Shown here one piece after another: positions 43,467 through 52,651 of a stretch of 64,000 bases of DNA. How positions within the stretch are numbered: the first letter of the stretch is position 1; every line of letters starts with the position of its first letter. The position numbers and the translations under genes are program-made. Location of the stretch: positions 3,819,501-3,883,500 of the forward strand of contig NZ_CP088245.1 in the NCBI RefSeq assembly GCF_021117275.1. Direction: 5' to 3'. Below the pieces are notes generated by a model. It did not search any database, was not told where the DNA came from, and saw only the letters and a list, made by a program, of their open reading frames with translations. Origin of the DNA: Metabacillus sp. B2-18. Its GTDB lineage: Bacteria > Bacillota > Bacilli > Bacillales > Bacillaceae.

Positions 43467-43505
43467 AAAAAAAGCTTGATGAGAAAAGTATCACCAAGCT
43501 TTTTG
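43467..43505 (-). terminator. Intra-operon terminator-like hairpin between menB and menE
   Basis: Minus strand AAAAAGCTTG, inner TGA/TCA, CAAGCTTTTTTT: a 10-bp stem with seven T, only 15 bp after the menB stop and about 40 bp before menE. May reduce menE-menC expression relative to menFDHB. Confidence 0.75.
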
Positions 43506-43520
43506 AAAATCGTATAAGGC

Positions 43521-44339
43521 TTAAGGGAAACGCGGGAATTGTTTGAAGTCCGGAGTACGTTTTTCTTTGAATGCATCGCGGCCTTCTTTTGCTTCATCCG
43601 TTGTATAATAAAGCAATGTTGCATCCCCAGCAAATTGCTGAATTCCTGCAAGTCCATCTGTATCCGCATTAAATGCTGCTTTTAAGAAACGAATAGCTGT
43701 TGGACTTTTTTCCAATATTTCCTCACACCATTTTACCGTTTCTTCTTCTAACTGATCTAACGGAACAACTGTATTGACTAAGCCCATATCTAAAGCTTCT
43801 TGTGCGCCATATTGTCTGCATAGATACCAAATTTCACGTGCTTTTTTATGTCCTACTATGCGAGCTAAATAGCCTGAGCCATACCCTGCATCAAAGCTTC
43901 CCACTTTAGGACCAGTTTGTCCAAATACAGCGTTATCCGCAGCAATTGTTAAATCACATACGATATGTAATACATGTCCTCCACCGATTGCATACCCTGC
44001 AACCATCGCGATAACAGGCTTTGGAATGACACGAATCAATCGTTGTAAATCAAGTACGTTTAAGCGGGGAATTTGATCATCACCTACATAACCACCATGG
44101 CCACGCACTTTTTGGTCTCCACCTGAACAGAAGGCTTTTCCACCTTCACCTGTTAAAATAATAACACCTACATTTTCATCATCTCGAGCACGAGCAAATG
44201 CATCAATTAACTCTGTCACCGTTTTCGGTGTAAATGCATTATGTACATGTGGACGGTTAATTGAAATCTTCGCTATTCCATTATATGTTTGATAAATGAT
44301 TTCTTCATACTCACGCTGTGTAACCCATTCAATTGCCAT
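43521..44339 (-). CDS. menB: 1,4-Dihydroxy-2-naphthoyl-CoA synthase
   Basis: 272-residue crotonase-fold enzyme closing the naphthoquinone ring. Signature [21 protein letters not shown] (about residue 78), oxyanion helix [33 protein letters not shown] and C-terminal [24 protein letters not shown] site before the ATG, 12 bp after menH. Confidence 0.97.
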   Translation of the reverse strand: MAIEWVTQREYEEIIYQTYNGIAKISINRPHVHNAFTPKTVTELIDAFARARDDENVGVIILTGEGGKAFCSGGDQKVRGHGGYVGDDQIPRLNVLDLQRLIRVIPKPVIAMVAGYAIGGGHVLHIVCDLTIAADNAVFGQTGPKVGSFDAGYGSGYLARIVGHKKAREIWYLCRQYGAQEALDMGLVNTVVPLDQLEEETVKWCEEILEKSPTAIRFLKAAFNADTDGLAGIQQFAGDATLLYYTTDEAKEGRDAFKEKRTPDFKQFPRFP

Positions 44340-44350
44340 TTTTGTACCTC

Positions 44351-45154
44351 CTAATTATTTTGAGATAAAAACTCACTTACTATTTTACCAAAAATTCGCG
44401 GTTGTTCTACATGAATTGTATGTCCTGCATGATTTATTTCCTTTAAGTAGCTAGTAGGAAGGTATTTGTGCATATTTTTAGCTATATCACAAAACTTTAA
44501 ATCCCATTCACCACACAACAATAACACAGGGATCTCTATAGTTGAAAGCTGCTCCCACCAGGATGGTTGAGATCCTGTCCCCATTCCAATCAAACTGTTA
44601 GCAAGTCCTACAGGATTATTTTGTAGCCTAAGTGCTCTAAGCTTTTGTTTTGTTTCCAGTGACAATTGGTCTTGCGTTGAGAATAAGGGAATTTTCTCCC
44701 ATCGTTGAACAAATTTTTCTACCCCATGACTCAAAATTTCTTTTGCAAGCTTTTCATCGGATCTTTTTCGATTGTTTCGTTCCTCCAGGTAATTTAAGCC
44801 GGGTGAGCTACTCTCAAGAATCAGTGTTTTTACACGTTCAGGAAATGTTGCTGCAACAGATAAAGCTAATCTACCACCCATAGAATATCCCAAAATATTA
44901 GCACGATCGATTGATAAAGTATCTAATATTTCAACAATATCTTTAACAACCTCATTCATTTCATACCTTGAAGGATCTGAAGGAGATTCTGTCCTACCAT
45001 GTCCAATAATGTCAATTAAAACAAGTTGTTGCTGTGGAAATTCCGCTAATATATGGTTCCAATTGGCAATACATCCAGTAAAACCATGTAATAAAACAAG
45101 TGGCTCACCCTTTGAAACGACTTCAACGTTATAATCAATACCTCTTATTTTCAT
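44351..45154 (-). CDS. menH: MenH, SHCHC synthase (alpha/beta hydrolase)
   Basis: 267-residue alpha/beta-hydrolase that eliminates pyruvate from SEPHCHC to give SHCHC. HGFTG oxyanion motif at about residue 24, nucleophile GYSMGGRLA (about residue 91), acid in CGEWDLKF and histidine in HAGHTIHVE. Start overlaps the menD stop by 4 bp (ATGA). Equivalent to ytxM in B. subtilis. Confidence 0.94.
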   Translation of the reverse strand: MKIRGIDYNVEVVSKGEPLVLLHGFTGCIANWNHILAEFPQQQLVLIDIIGHGRTESPSDPSRYEMNEVVKDIVEILDTLSIDRANILGYSMGGRLALSVAATFPERVKTLILESSSPGLNYLEERNNRKRSDEKLAKEILSHGVEKFVQRWEKIPLFSTQDQLSLETKQKLRALRLQNNPVGLANSLIGMGTGSQPSWWEQLSTIEIPVLLLCGEWDLKFCDIAKNMHKYLPTSYLKEINHAGHTIHVEQPRIFGKIVSEFLSQNN

Positions 45155-46902
45155 TGTTTCAACACTTTTCTTATTTCCTGGGAAACATGATCTAACAATT
45201 CCCGATGAATCTTGACACGTGTTATTCGATCTGTTGCAAGTTCAACAACCTGTACTCCGCTGTTGTTCCATTCATTTGTAAGATAATTTCGGAATTCGTT
45301 CCAGCTCTCAATCTTTACATGTTTCCCCTCATACATTTCTACCACTTTTGAAAAATTCAAACCAGTTGGAGTTCCATAAAGTGTTTCAAAATGCTTTTCT
45401 TCTTTTGACTGAGGAAGAAAAGAAAAGATCCCGCCACCGTCATTATTAACTAAAATGACTGTTAGATTAAGTTGATTCATTTTCGCTACTAAAAGACCAT
45501 TTAAATCATGAAAGAACGATAAATCACCTATTAATAAAAACGTAGGCTTTTTATGATCTACACTAACACCTAATGCAGTAGATACAATTCCATCAATACC
45601 GTTGGCTCCTCTATTAGCAATGATTTCTATTTCTTTATCATGATTTCTAAAAAACGTATCAACATCCCGTATCGGCATGCTGTTTCCAACGAATAATCGG
45701 CTGCCATCAGGTAGAAGTTGTTGAAGTTCACTAACTACTTTCCCTTCAAATAATTCATCGATTTTATGCAGCTCATGATCAATTCTTTCTGAAAAGACCT
45801 GATTACTTAGCAACCAATTATTATAATAATCTGAGAATTCCTTAGCTTGTATTAAGTTCACCAGCTCTTTACAAAAATAATGCGGCATACAAGTAATAAG
45901 ATGTGAAGCATTTAAAGTTGGGTCCCGATATTCTTCACTTGAATCGACAATAATCTGTACAATATCCGGATTATTTTTCAATAAAAGCATAAGCGGCTTG
46001 GAAACAGGCATAGGGCCAAACCGAATAATCACTTCTGGTTTAAGCTCATTAACTAATTCAGGATCTTTTAATATCGAGTCATATCCATCAATGACACCCT
46101 GCTTTTTATGCTTACCTGCTCTTAATTGAGAAAGAGGGTCGGCAAGGATCGGGAATTTCAGTTTTTCAGAAAGCTTATTCACTTCTGTAATAAAATCTGA
46201 ATCGTTTTGTTCTCCACAAACAATCATTCCTTTAGAAAACCTGTTCACGAGTTGAACCAACATCTCCATTTGTTCTTTCGATAAAAGTACTTCACCTAGT
46301 GTAGTATGTAAATAGGTTGTTCGATCTTCTGTTGTACTCCATAAGTCATTAAGAGTTAAATTGGGGAGTAAAGGCTCTCTAAATGGAAAATTCAAATGAA
46401 CCACTCCCTCAGGTTGTGCAGAAGCAATTGACACTGCTCTACCTGCAATAGTCCTAACATAACGAAACATCCCTACTTGTTCTTCAGGTAAGGCTACGTC
46501 AACAAACCATTTTGGATAATGACCATACATTTGAATTTGATCAATTGCCTGGGGTGCCCCAACATCTCTTAACTCATGAGGTCTATCAGAAGTAATGACT
46601 ATTAATGGAACTCTTGAGTAACGCGCTTCAACAATTGCTGGATAATAATTAGCTGCTGCAGTACCAGATGTACAAACTAATACAACAGGTCTTTTATTAC
46701 ACTTAGCCATTCCAAGTGCAAAAAAGCCTGCTGATCGTTCATCAATATTAATGTAACAAGTAAGATCTGGATGCTCCGCCATTAAAATAGCCAGAGGAGT
46801 TGAGCGAGAACCTGGACTAATAACAACCTCCGCAACTCCTAAACGAGCCAGTTCATCAACAAAGTTGGCGACGTATCTGGTTAGTGTATCACCAGTCTTC
46901 AT
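45151..46902 (-). CDS. menD: MenD, SEPHCHC synthase
   Basis: 583-residue thiamine-diphosphate enzyme that adds a succinyl group to isochorismate. Motifs: VISPGSRSTPLA (about residue 26), catalytic region DERSAGFFALGMAK with glutamate, VCTSGTAAANYYPA, and the ThDP motif GDLSFFHDLNGL ... NNDGGGIFSFL. Overlaps the menF end by 14 bp. Confidence 0.96.
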   Translation of the reverse strand: MKTGDTLTRYVANFVDELARLGVAEVVISPGSRSTPLAILMAEHPDLTCYINIDERSAGFFALGMAKCNKRPVVLVCTSGTAAANYYPAIVEARYSRVPLIVITSDRPHELRDVGAPQAIDQIQMYGHYPKWFVDVALPEEQVGMFRYVRTIAGRAVSIASAQPEGVVHLNFPFREPLLPNLTLNDLWSTTEDRTTYLHTTLGEVLLSKEQMEMLVQLVNRFSKGMIVCGEQNDSDFITEVNKLSEKLKFPILADPLSQLRAGKHKKQGVIDGYDSILKDPELVNELKPEVIIRFGPMPVSKPLMLLLKNNPDIVQIIVDSSEEYRDPTLNASHLITCMPHYFCKELVNLIQAKEFSDYYNNWLLSNQVFSERIDHELHKIDELFEGKVVSELQQLLPDGSRLFVGNSMPIRDVDTFFRNHDKEIEIIANRGANGIDGIVSTALGVSVDHKKPTFLLIGDLSFFHDLNGLLVAKMNQLNLTVILVNNDGGGIFSFLPQSKEEKHFETLYGTPTGLNFSKVVEMYEGKHVKIESWNEFRNYLTNEWNNSGVQVVELATDRITRVKIHRELLDHVSQEIRKVLKQ

Positions 46903-48304
46903 TTACGATTCCTCCCAAAGCAGACAGCATTGGCTTAAGTTTTATTTTGGTTTCTAGATATTCCGATTTCGGATCTGATTCTTCCACAATTCCACATCCT
47001 GCAAATAATGCAGCATTCTGACCTTCCAATAACCCTGAGCGAATGGCTACAACAAATTCACCGTTGTTATCATGATCAAGCCAACCAATCGGACCTGCAT
47101 ACCATCCGCGATGCATTGGTTCGCGCTCTCTAATTTTTTCAATCGCTTTATCTTTAGGATACCCACCCAAAGCAGGAGTGGGGTGTAATCTTTCAACCAT
47201 AGAAAGAAGGGAAATTCCTTCTTTTGCAATCCCCTTTACAGGAGTGTATAGATGTTGAATGTTTTTCGTTTTATATAAGGTTGGGTATTCCGGTACACTT
47301 ACTTCATCACAGCATGCATCAATAGCAGCTTTAATCATTTTAACAACGATATTATGTTCAATTAAGTTTTTGTCATCATTTAATAGTTGATGACCTAACT
47401 TTTGGTCTTGCTCTTTTGTGGTTCCTCTTTTAATCGATCCAGCAAGACAGGTTGATAATACCTGAGTGTTTTTCTTTTTAACTAATCTTTCTGGAGTAGC
47501 TCCAACAAAGTGCTGATTTCCATTTTCAAAATCAAAAACATAGCTTGTTGGCTGTTCCATCAGAAGATTATTTATGACTTGATAAGAATTTATTTTCTCT
47601 GTGAACTTTAGATGTACTTCACGAGCTAAAACAACCTTATCCATTTCTTTTGCTTGTATATCCTTAGTTGCCTGTTGAACAGCCTTTAACCATTCAGAAG
47701 TTTTATACTCAATAGTTGAAAATTCGTTAACCTTTTCACAATCTAATGAATAAGGAAAGGAATGGCTAAGTTCAATACTATTTTCAAAGTGTTTGATACA
47801 AACATCAAGTTCATCGTAAGGTGAAATGATTTTGTTAATAGTAAGATATGTTTTATTCTGAACAATGGAAAGCATTGTAGTTGGAAGTACAAATTTTGCT
47901 TCTGCAAATGAATCCCAAAGAGGACTTTTCTCTTTTATAGGATCAAATGAAAAACCTCCGAATAGCAGAGGGCCTGTCCCTATTTCATTCTTCCGATCAG
48001 AAATAACCTTTTTAGGGAAGCGCTTCCATTCCTTTTCAATTTCCTGAAATCTTTGTTTAGACTCTTTATTATTTTCGATAACTAATTCATTTCCTAGACC
48101 AACCATCGTAAAATCCCGTTCAGGTGTTGACCAAACAAATCGTTCTCCTAAGGAAAGTTCTTCACCGGAAGCAAAGAAATGAAGGGGGTCCATTGCATCC
48201 ACTTCTTTTACACTGCTGACGATCACCGATTGATTCGTCTGCTTTGCCTCTTCCAATGCCTGCTGTATAAATTCTTTTATTGTATGATCCAAAGTAGTTA
48301 TCAA
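46889..48304 (-). CDS. menF: Isochorismate synthase
   Basis: 471-residue chorismate-binding enzyme, first of menaquinone synthesis. C-terminal signature region: KVVLAREVHLKF, TPERLVKKKNTQVLSTCLAGSI-like, HPTPALGGYPKDKA and EPMHRGWYAGPIGWLD. The start is a TTG (48302-48304) 6 bases after a GGGGGGA site; no ATG is suitably placed. First gene of the men operon, with a strong promoter 35-63 bp upstream. Confidence 0.95.
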   Translation of the reverse strand: MITTLDHTIKEFIQQALEEAKQTNQSVIVSSVKEVDAMDPLHFFASGEELSLGERFVWSTPERDFTMVGLGNELVIENNKESKQRFQEIEKEWKRFPKKVISDRKNEIGTGPLLFGGFSFDPIKEKSPLWDSFAEAKFVLPTTMLSIVQNKTYLTINKIISPYDELDVCIKHFENSIELSHSFPYSLDCEKVNEFSTIEYKTSEWLKAVQQATKDIQAKEMDKVVLAREVHLKFTEKINSYQVINNLLMEQPTSYVFDFENGNQHFVGATPERLVKKKNTQVLSTCLAGSIKRGTTKEQDQKLGHQLLNDDKNLIEHNIVVKMIKAAIDACCDEVSVPEYPTLYKTKNIQHLYTPVKGIAKEGISLLSMVERLHPTPALGGYPKDKAIEKIREREPMHRGWYAGPIGWLDHDNNGEFVVAIRSGLLEGQNAALFAGCGIVEESDPKSEYLETKIKLKPMLSALGGIVNEDW

Positions 48305-48338
48305 GCTTATCCCCCCGACACCAAAAATTGCTTATATT

Positions 48339-48367
48339 AAGATACACCTAGCTAGGTTGTGTGTCAA
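48339..48367 (-). promoter_or_regulatory. men operon promoter with palindromic spacer
   Basis: Minus strand TTGACA (48362-48367), 17-bp spacer, TATCTT (48339-48344). The spacer contains a perfect 12-bp palindrome ACCTAGCTAGGT (48346-48357), a possible operator. Confidence 0.82.
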
Positions 48368-48596
48368 TATAGAAAAGCGCAAGGCACTTAACTTGCCAGT
48401 CCTTTGCCTTAATAGGGCTTTGTAGAACTATACACCAAACTAAGTACAAATTTATCAATTCTGTTTTTAGAACCAAATTGTTATAACCTTATTATATATC
48501 TTGTTGTTCAGGATTAAAATGAAAACGTCTTGATTACAGAGTCATTTTATAGGTACAAATGGTAATAATAAGCTAGGATCTTTGATTTGAAAAGCA

Positions 48597-48625
48597 TTGA
48601 CACCCCTTGGTTATTTTTCTAAACT
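48597..48625 (+). promoter_or_regulatory. menA promoter
   Basis: TTGACA (48597-48602), 17 bp, TAAACT (48620-48625), 60 bp before the gene. Confidence 0.75.
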
Positions 48626-48684
48626 ATGTTATGGAGTCGTTTTACATGTTATATTTGTTTTTTGCTAAAAAAAGGAGAGATATT

Positions 48685-49617
48685 ATGCAACCTCAGACAA
48701 CGCCACATGCTCCTATGATTAAAAAGGACAAAGGCTGGAGAGTTTGGTGGATGCTATTAAGACCGCATACACTATCTGCAGCATTTATTCCTGTTACAAT
48801 TGGGACTGTGTTAGCTTTGCATGAAGGATCAATAAAGCTCTCATTATTCATAGCTATGCTTGTTGCTTCTATTCTAATTCAAGCAGCAACAAATATGTTT
48901 AATGAGTATTTTGATTATAAACGTGGTTTAGACAATGAATCATCTGTTGGTATAGGTGGTGCCATCGTTAGAAATGGAATTAAGGCAAACACTGTCTTAA
49001 CATTAGGTTTTTCATTTTTTGGTATTGCTACATTATTAGGTGTCTACATTTGTATGATGTCCACTTGGTGGATTGCTGTTATAGGAATAGTATGTATGCT
49101 AGCTGGGTATTTTTATACAGGAGGTCCCGTTCCAATTGCATATACACCATTTGGTGAAATTGTTGCCGGGTTTTTTATGGGAAATGTTATTGTATTAATT
49201 GCCTACTTTATTCAAACTGAGACACTTTCCTTAGGCAGCATACTTTTATCTATTCCTGTTGCGATCTTAATTGCAGCTATTTTAACTGCGAACAACATTC
49301 GAGATTTAGATGGCGATAAAGAAAATGGCAGAAAAACACTTGCCATTTTACTAGGAAGAAAAAACTCAATTCGTTTTTTAGCTGGTATGTTTATTACAGC
49401 ATATTTCATTATATTTGTACTACTTATAGTAGGTTTAGCACCAGCTTGGGCATTGCTCGTATTAATTAGTATTCCTAAAGCTTATTCTGCTGTAAAACAA
49501 TTTATAGGGAAAACAGCTCCAATTGAAATGATGCCTGCAATGAAAGCAACTGCTCAAACGAATGTTCAATTTGGATTTTTATTGGCGTTGGGTTTATTCG
49601 TCAGCCACTTCTTATAA
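48685..49617 (+). CDS. menA: 1,4-Dihydroxy-2-naphthoate polyprenyltransferase
   Basis: 310-residue UbiA-family membrane prenyltransferase that attaches the isoprenoid tail to the quinone ring. Two aspartate motifs NEYFDYKRGLDN (about residue 76) and NNIRDLDGDKENGRKT (about residue 205); eight or nine helices. I start at the ATG at 48685 after AAAGGAGAG; the frame to 48607 has no site and would run through the promoter. Divergent from the men operon. Confidence 0.95.
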   Translation: MQPQTTPHAPMIKKDKGWRVWWMLLRPHTLSAAFIPVTIGTVLALHEGSIKLSLFIAMLVASILIQAATNMFNEYFDYKRGLDNESSVGIGGAIVRNGIKANTVLTLGFSFFGIATLLGVYICMMSTWWIAVIGIVCMLAGYFYTGGPVPIAYTPFGEIVAGFFMGNVIVLIAYFIQTETLSLGSILLSIPVAILIAAILTANNIRDLDGDKENGRKTLAILLGRKNSIRFLAGMFITAYFIIFVLLIVGLAPAWALLVLISIPKAYSAVKQFIGKTAPIEMMPAMKATAQTNVQFGFLLALGLFVSHFL

Positions 49618-49626
49618 ATACTTCTT

Positions 49627-49657
49627 ACACGGTATGTTCAGGTACCGTGTTTTTTTT
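49627..49657 (+). terminator. Terminator after menA
   Basis: ACACGGTA-N8-TACCGTGT followed by seven or more T. Confidence 0.9.
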
Positions 49658-49740
49658 GTGCAATTTTAACAATCATGTTTTCCTTCTTACTGCTCATAAT
49701 AGGTATAGAAACATTTATTTAAGGAAGGAGCGTGGATGGC

Positions 49741-50496
49741 ATGCTAAGTTCACAACAAGTAGAGACCTTCCGTTCACAGCTAAACCAAATGAAAAAAGAT
49801 ATAGAAGATCGCTTCGAGATGAATGGTCATTTTGGTCTTGAAGAAGGTCATGGGCATGAATCAATGGGGGAACTCTCAAGTTATGACAATCATCCAGCAG
49901 ATGATGCTACAGAATTATATGAAAGAGAAAAAGACATTGCATTAAATGAACATACAGAAGAACAACTATTAGATATTGAAAGAGCTCTTCAAGCTATTGA
50001 CAATGGTTCTTATGGTAAATGTGAAGTTTGTGGAGTTGATATACCAGTTGAACGACTTGATGCAATTCCTACAGCTACTACCTGTAAAGAACATGCACCT
50101 GAACAGGTTGTTTCACATAATCGCCCAATAGAAGAAGGAGTTTTAATGCCTCCCTTCGGAAAATTTAATTATGATGATCAAGATGAGAACGTAGCGTTTG
50201 ATGCAGAAGATGCTTATCAAATTGTGAATAGTTACGGATCATCTGAAACTCCATCTGATTTTAATGATCCACAAGATCACTACAATGATGTATACATGGA
50301 ATCAAATGATCCTGATGGATATGTTGAGGCTTATGAAAACTTTGTCGGCACTGATATAGAAGGAAAAGAAATTACCATATTCCCTTCAAATCAACATCAG
50401 CAATATGAAGACATGCTAGATGAAGAAGGTACAATGACAATCTTTGGTGATTTACCTCCTTATGAGAAAGATCCTTATACCGAGGATGAAGTATAA
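49741..50496 (+). CDS. yteA: YteA, DksA/TraR-type zinc finger protein
   Basis: 251-residue protein of the Bacillus-type YteA family (TIGR02890). N-terminal helical pair (VETFRSQLNQMKKDIEDRF; EREKDIALNEHTEEQLLDIERAL), then a zinc finger CEVC ... CKEH at about residues 98-119, where the last ligand is histidine instead of cysteine. The C-terminal half is very acidic and unstructured (SDFNDPQDHYNDVYMESNDPD). Possible RNA-polymerase interaction by analogy with DksA, unproven. ATG at 49741 taken over GTG at 49732 because AAGGAAGGAG ends one base before the latter. Confidence 0.88.
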   Translation: MLSSQQVETFRSQLNQMKKDIEDRFEMNGHFGLEEGHGHESMGELSSYDNHPADDATELYEREKDIALNEHTEEQLLDIERALQAIDNGSYGKCEVCGVDIPVERLDAIPTATTCKEHAPEQVVSHNRPIEEGVLMPPFGKFNYDDQDENVAFDAEDAYQIVNSYGSSETPSDFNDPQDHYNDVYMESNDPDGYVEAYENFVGTDIEGKEITIFPSNQHQQYEDMLDEEGTMTIFGDLPPYEKDPYTEDEV

Positions 50497-50501
50497 TTAG
50501 T

Positions 50502-50533
50502 AAAGCTCCCCCATACACAAAGGGGAGTTTTTT
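50502..50533 (+). terminator. Terminator after yteA
   Basis: CTCCCC-catacacaaa-GGGGAG with seven T. Confidence 0.85.
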
Positions 50534-50637
50534 TGTGTAAGACTTTCTTCCCTTTTACTTGATATTTTTATTATAACTGATCTCAAATGATTGAATTTTT
50601 CGAATATATAGTTATATAATTTCAAAAAGGAGGTTGT

Positions 50638-51615
50638 ATGAATATGCAATTATTAGAAAGAATTAGTAAGGGTGCTGGAAACACTTTTGCAATCTGGGTC
50701 ATTATTTTTGCTGTGTTAGCCTTTTTTATTCCTGGTGGCTTTACTTGGATTGCCCCTCATATTGCACTATTATTAGGTATTATCATGTTTGGAATGGGCT
50801 TAACTTTATCTCTGCAAGATTTTAAAGCAGTGTTTCAAGCACCAAAAAGTGTTCTATTAGGTGTTGTTGCACAGTTTACAATTATGCCATTACTGGCTTT
50901 TTTACTCGCTACAGTTTTTCAACTACAACCTGAAGTTGCTGTTGGAGTAATCTTGGTAGGCTGTTGTCCTGGTGGAACAGCATCTAATGTTATTACCTTT
51001 TTAGCGAAAGGTAATACAGCATTGTCAGTTGCTGTAACGTCAATTTCAACATTACTTGCACCAATATTAACACCAGCTCTTACACTTTTGTTTGCTAGTA
51101 AATGGCTGCCGGTTTCTGCTGGTTCCTTATTTTTATCAATTGTTCAAATCGTACTTATTCCAATTATTTTAGGTATTGTTGTGAAGTTATTATTTACAAA
51201 GCAAGTTGAAAAAAGTGTAACTGTTTTACCTCTAATATCTGTCATAGGAATTGTTGCGGTTGCTTCAGCTGTGGTTGCTGTGAATGCAGAGAAAATTGCA
51301 GAAACAGGTCTTTTAATCTTCACCATTGTTGTTCTACACAATTTACTAGGCCTTTTATTAGGATTTGTGTTGGCAAAAGCATTAAAATTAAACTTTGCAG
51401 ACCAAAAAGCTATCTCTATTGAAGTCGGTATGCAAAATTCAGGGCTCGGTGCTGCTTTAGCAGTTGCACATTTTTCCCCATTATCTGCCGTTCCAAGTGC
51501 GATTTTCAGTGTATGGCATAATATATCAGGTCCTTTACTCGCGACATGGTGGGGGAAAAAAATGGAGCAAGAATCTAATATAGAAATGACTACTGACAAT
51601 TCAAAAAAGGCATAA
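50638..51615 (+). CDS. Bile acid:sodium symporter family (BASS) transporter
   Basis: 325-residue membrane protein with about ten helices, like YocS of B. subtilis. Family motifs: MFGMGLTLSLQDF (about residue 56), VGCCPGGTASNVITFLAKGN (about residues 105-124), and SIEVGMQNSGLGAALA near residue 270. Members carry organic anions such as pantoate, glyoxylate or keto acids with sodium; substrate not deducible. AAAGGAGG is 5 bases before the ATG. Not part of the B. subtilis gene order here as far as I recall. Confidence 0.9.
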   Translation: MNMQLLERISKGAGNTFAIWVIIFAVLAFFIPGGFTWIAPHIALLLGIIMFGMGLTLSLQDFKAVFQAPKSVLLGVVAQFTIMPLLAFLLATVFQLQPEVAVGVILVGCCPGGTASNVITFLAKGNTALSVAVTSISTLLAPILTPALTLLFASKWLPVSAGSLFLSIVQIVLIPIILGIVVKLLFTKQVEKSVTVLPLISVIGIVAVASAVVAVNAEKIAETGLLIFTIVVLHNLLGLLLGFVLAKALKLNFADQKAISIEVGMQNSGLGAALAVAHFSPLSAVPSAIFSVWHNISGPLLATWWGKKMEQESNIEMTTDNSKKA

Positions 51616-51652
51616 TGATGAGGGGGGCATTCGTGCTCCCTTTCATTATGCC
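51609..51652 (+). terminator. Terminator overlapping the transporter stop codon
   Basis: GGCATAATGA ... TCATTATGCC with inner GGGGGGCA-ttcg-TGCTCCCT; stop codon in the left arm, T-rich sequence after. Confidence 0.78.
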
Positions 51653-51759
51653 AAAATTTGTTTTTAATTTTTCTTTCAAAAATTTCTTTAACTAGTAAAA
51701 TAAAAGATAAGCAGGAATTTACCGTTAATCACCTGCTACTTACATATGGGGGGATCCTG

Positions 51760-52551
51760 ATGAACGCTCATGAAATTGATTATGTTTTACATGGCGATGA
51801 CATGCAATGTGTTGAAATTGAGTTAGATCCGAATGAAAGTGTTGTAGCTGAAGCTGGCGGCATGATGATGATGGAAGATGGCATCGATATGGAAACCATT
51901 TTTGGTGATGGAGACAACAACCAAAAAGGCTTTTTTGGTAAGCTGGTTGGAGCTGGTAAACGTGTCATCACGGGTGAGAGCTTATTTATGACAGTTTTCA
52001 CAAACAAAGGTGTTGGTAAAAAGCGTGTCTCATTTGCTGCTCCTTATCCCGGGAAAATCATACCTGTTGATTTGAGTGAGCTTGGTGGAAAGATTATTTG
52101 TCAAAAAGACTCCTTCCTTTGTGCAGCAAAAGGTGTATCAATTGGCATTGATTTTCAAAAGAAGCTTGGAACTGGCTTTTTTGGTGGAGAGGGTTTCATT
52201 ATGCAAAAGCTTGAAGGAGATGGTCTTGGCTTTTTACATGCTGGAGGAACCATTATCCGCCGTGACCTTCAACCTGGAGAGAAATTAAGAATTGATACAG
52301 GTTGCTTAGTCGCATTAACAAAAGAAGTTGATTACAATATTGAATTTGTTGGAAAAGTAAAGACTGCTTTTTTTGGTGGAGAAGGCTTATTCTTCGCTAC
52401 TGTACAAGGACCAGGAACAGTTTGGGTTCAAACATTACCATTCAGTCGCTTAGCAGATCGAGTAATTGCAAGTGCACCATCTGCTGGCGGTGAAGGTCGT
52501 GGTGAAGGCAGTCTACTTGGCGGTTTAGGTCGACTTTTAGACGGTGATTGA
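51760..52551 (+). CDS. AIM24/TIGR00266-family protein
   Basis: 263-residue beta-rich protein of the DUF124 (AIM24) family. Glycine-rich repeats such as [30 protein letters not shown] and [17 protein letters not shown] identify it. No membrane helix or signal. Related proteins are tied to tellurium/envelope stress or mitochondrial organisation in yeast, but bacterial role is open. ATG at 51760 follows GGGGGGATCCTG; the longer frame to 51658 has no site. [13 protein letters not shown] C terminus. Confidence 0.87.
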   Translation: MNAHEIDYVLHGDDMQCVEIELDPNESVVAEAGGMMMMEDGIDMETIFGDGDNNQKGFFGKLVGAGKRVITGESLFMTVFTNKGVGKKRVSFAAPYPGKIIPVDLSELGGKIICQKDSFLCAAKGVSIGIDFQKKLGTGFFGGEGFIMQKLEGDGLGFLHAGGTIIRRDLQPGEKLRIDTGCLVALTKEVDYNIEFVGKVKTAFFGGEGLFFATVQGPGTVWVQTLPFSRLADRVIASAPSAGGEGRGEGSLLGGLGRLLDGD

Positions 52552-52565
52552 TTAATATATCCAAT

Positions 52566-52602
52566 AAAAAGGTGCTGACTAATATAGTCAACACCTTTTT
52601 TG
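52566..52602. terminator. Bidirectional terminator AIM24 gene/glgP
   Basis: AAAAAGGTG-c-TGACTA ... TAGTCA-a-CACCTTTTT, 14 pairs with one mismatch. Confidence 0.88.
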
Positions 52603-52651
52603 TACATGAAATGTCTTCATTTATCTGTAAAAAAGAGCCAAACCTTTTTCT

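Larger units (their letters stand above)
48305..48684. other. Divergent control region menF/menA
   Basis: 380 bases between the divergent menF and menA starts. Both promoters (48339-48367 minus, 48597-48625 plus) are recognisable. The 220 bases between are AT-rich, without gene or clear hairpin. Confidence 0.75.
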
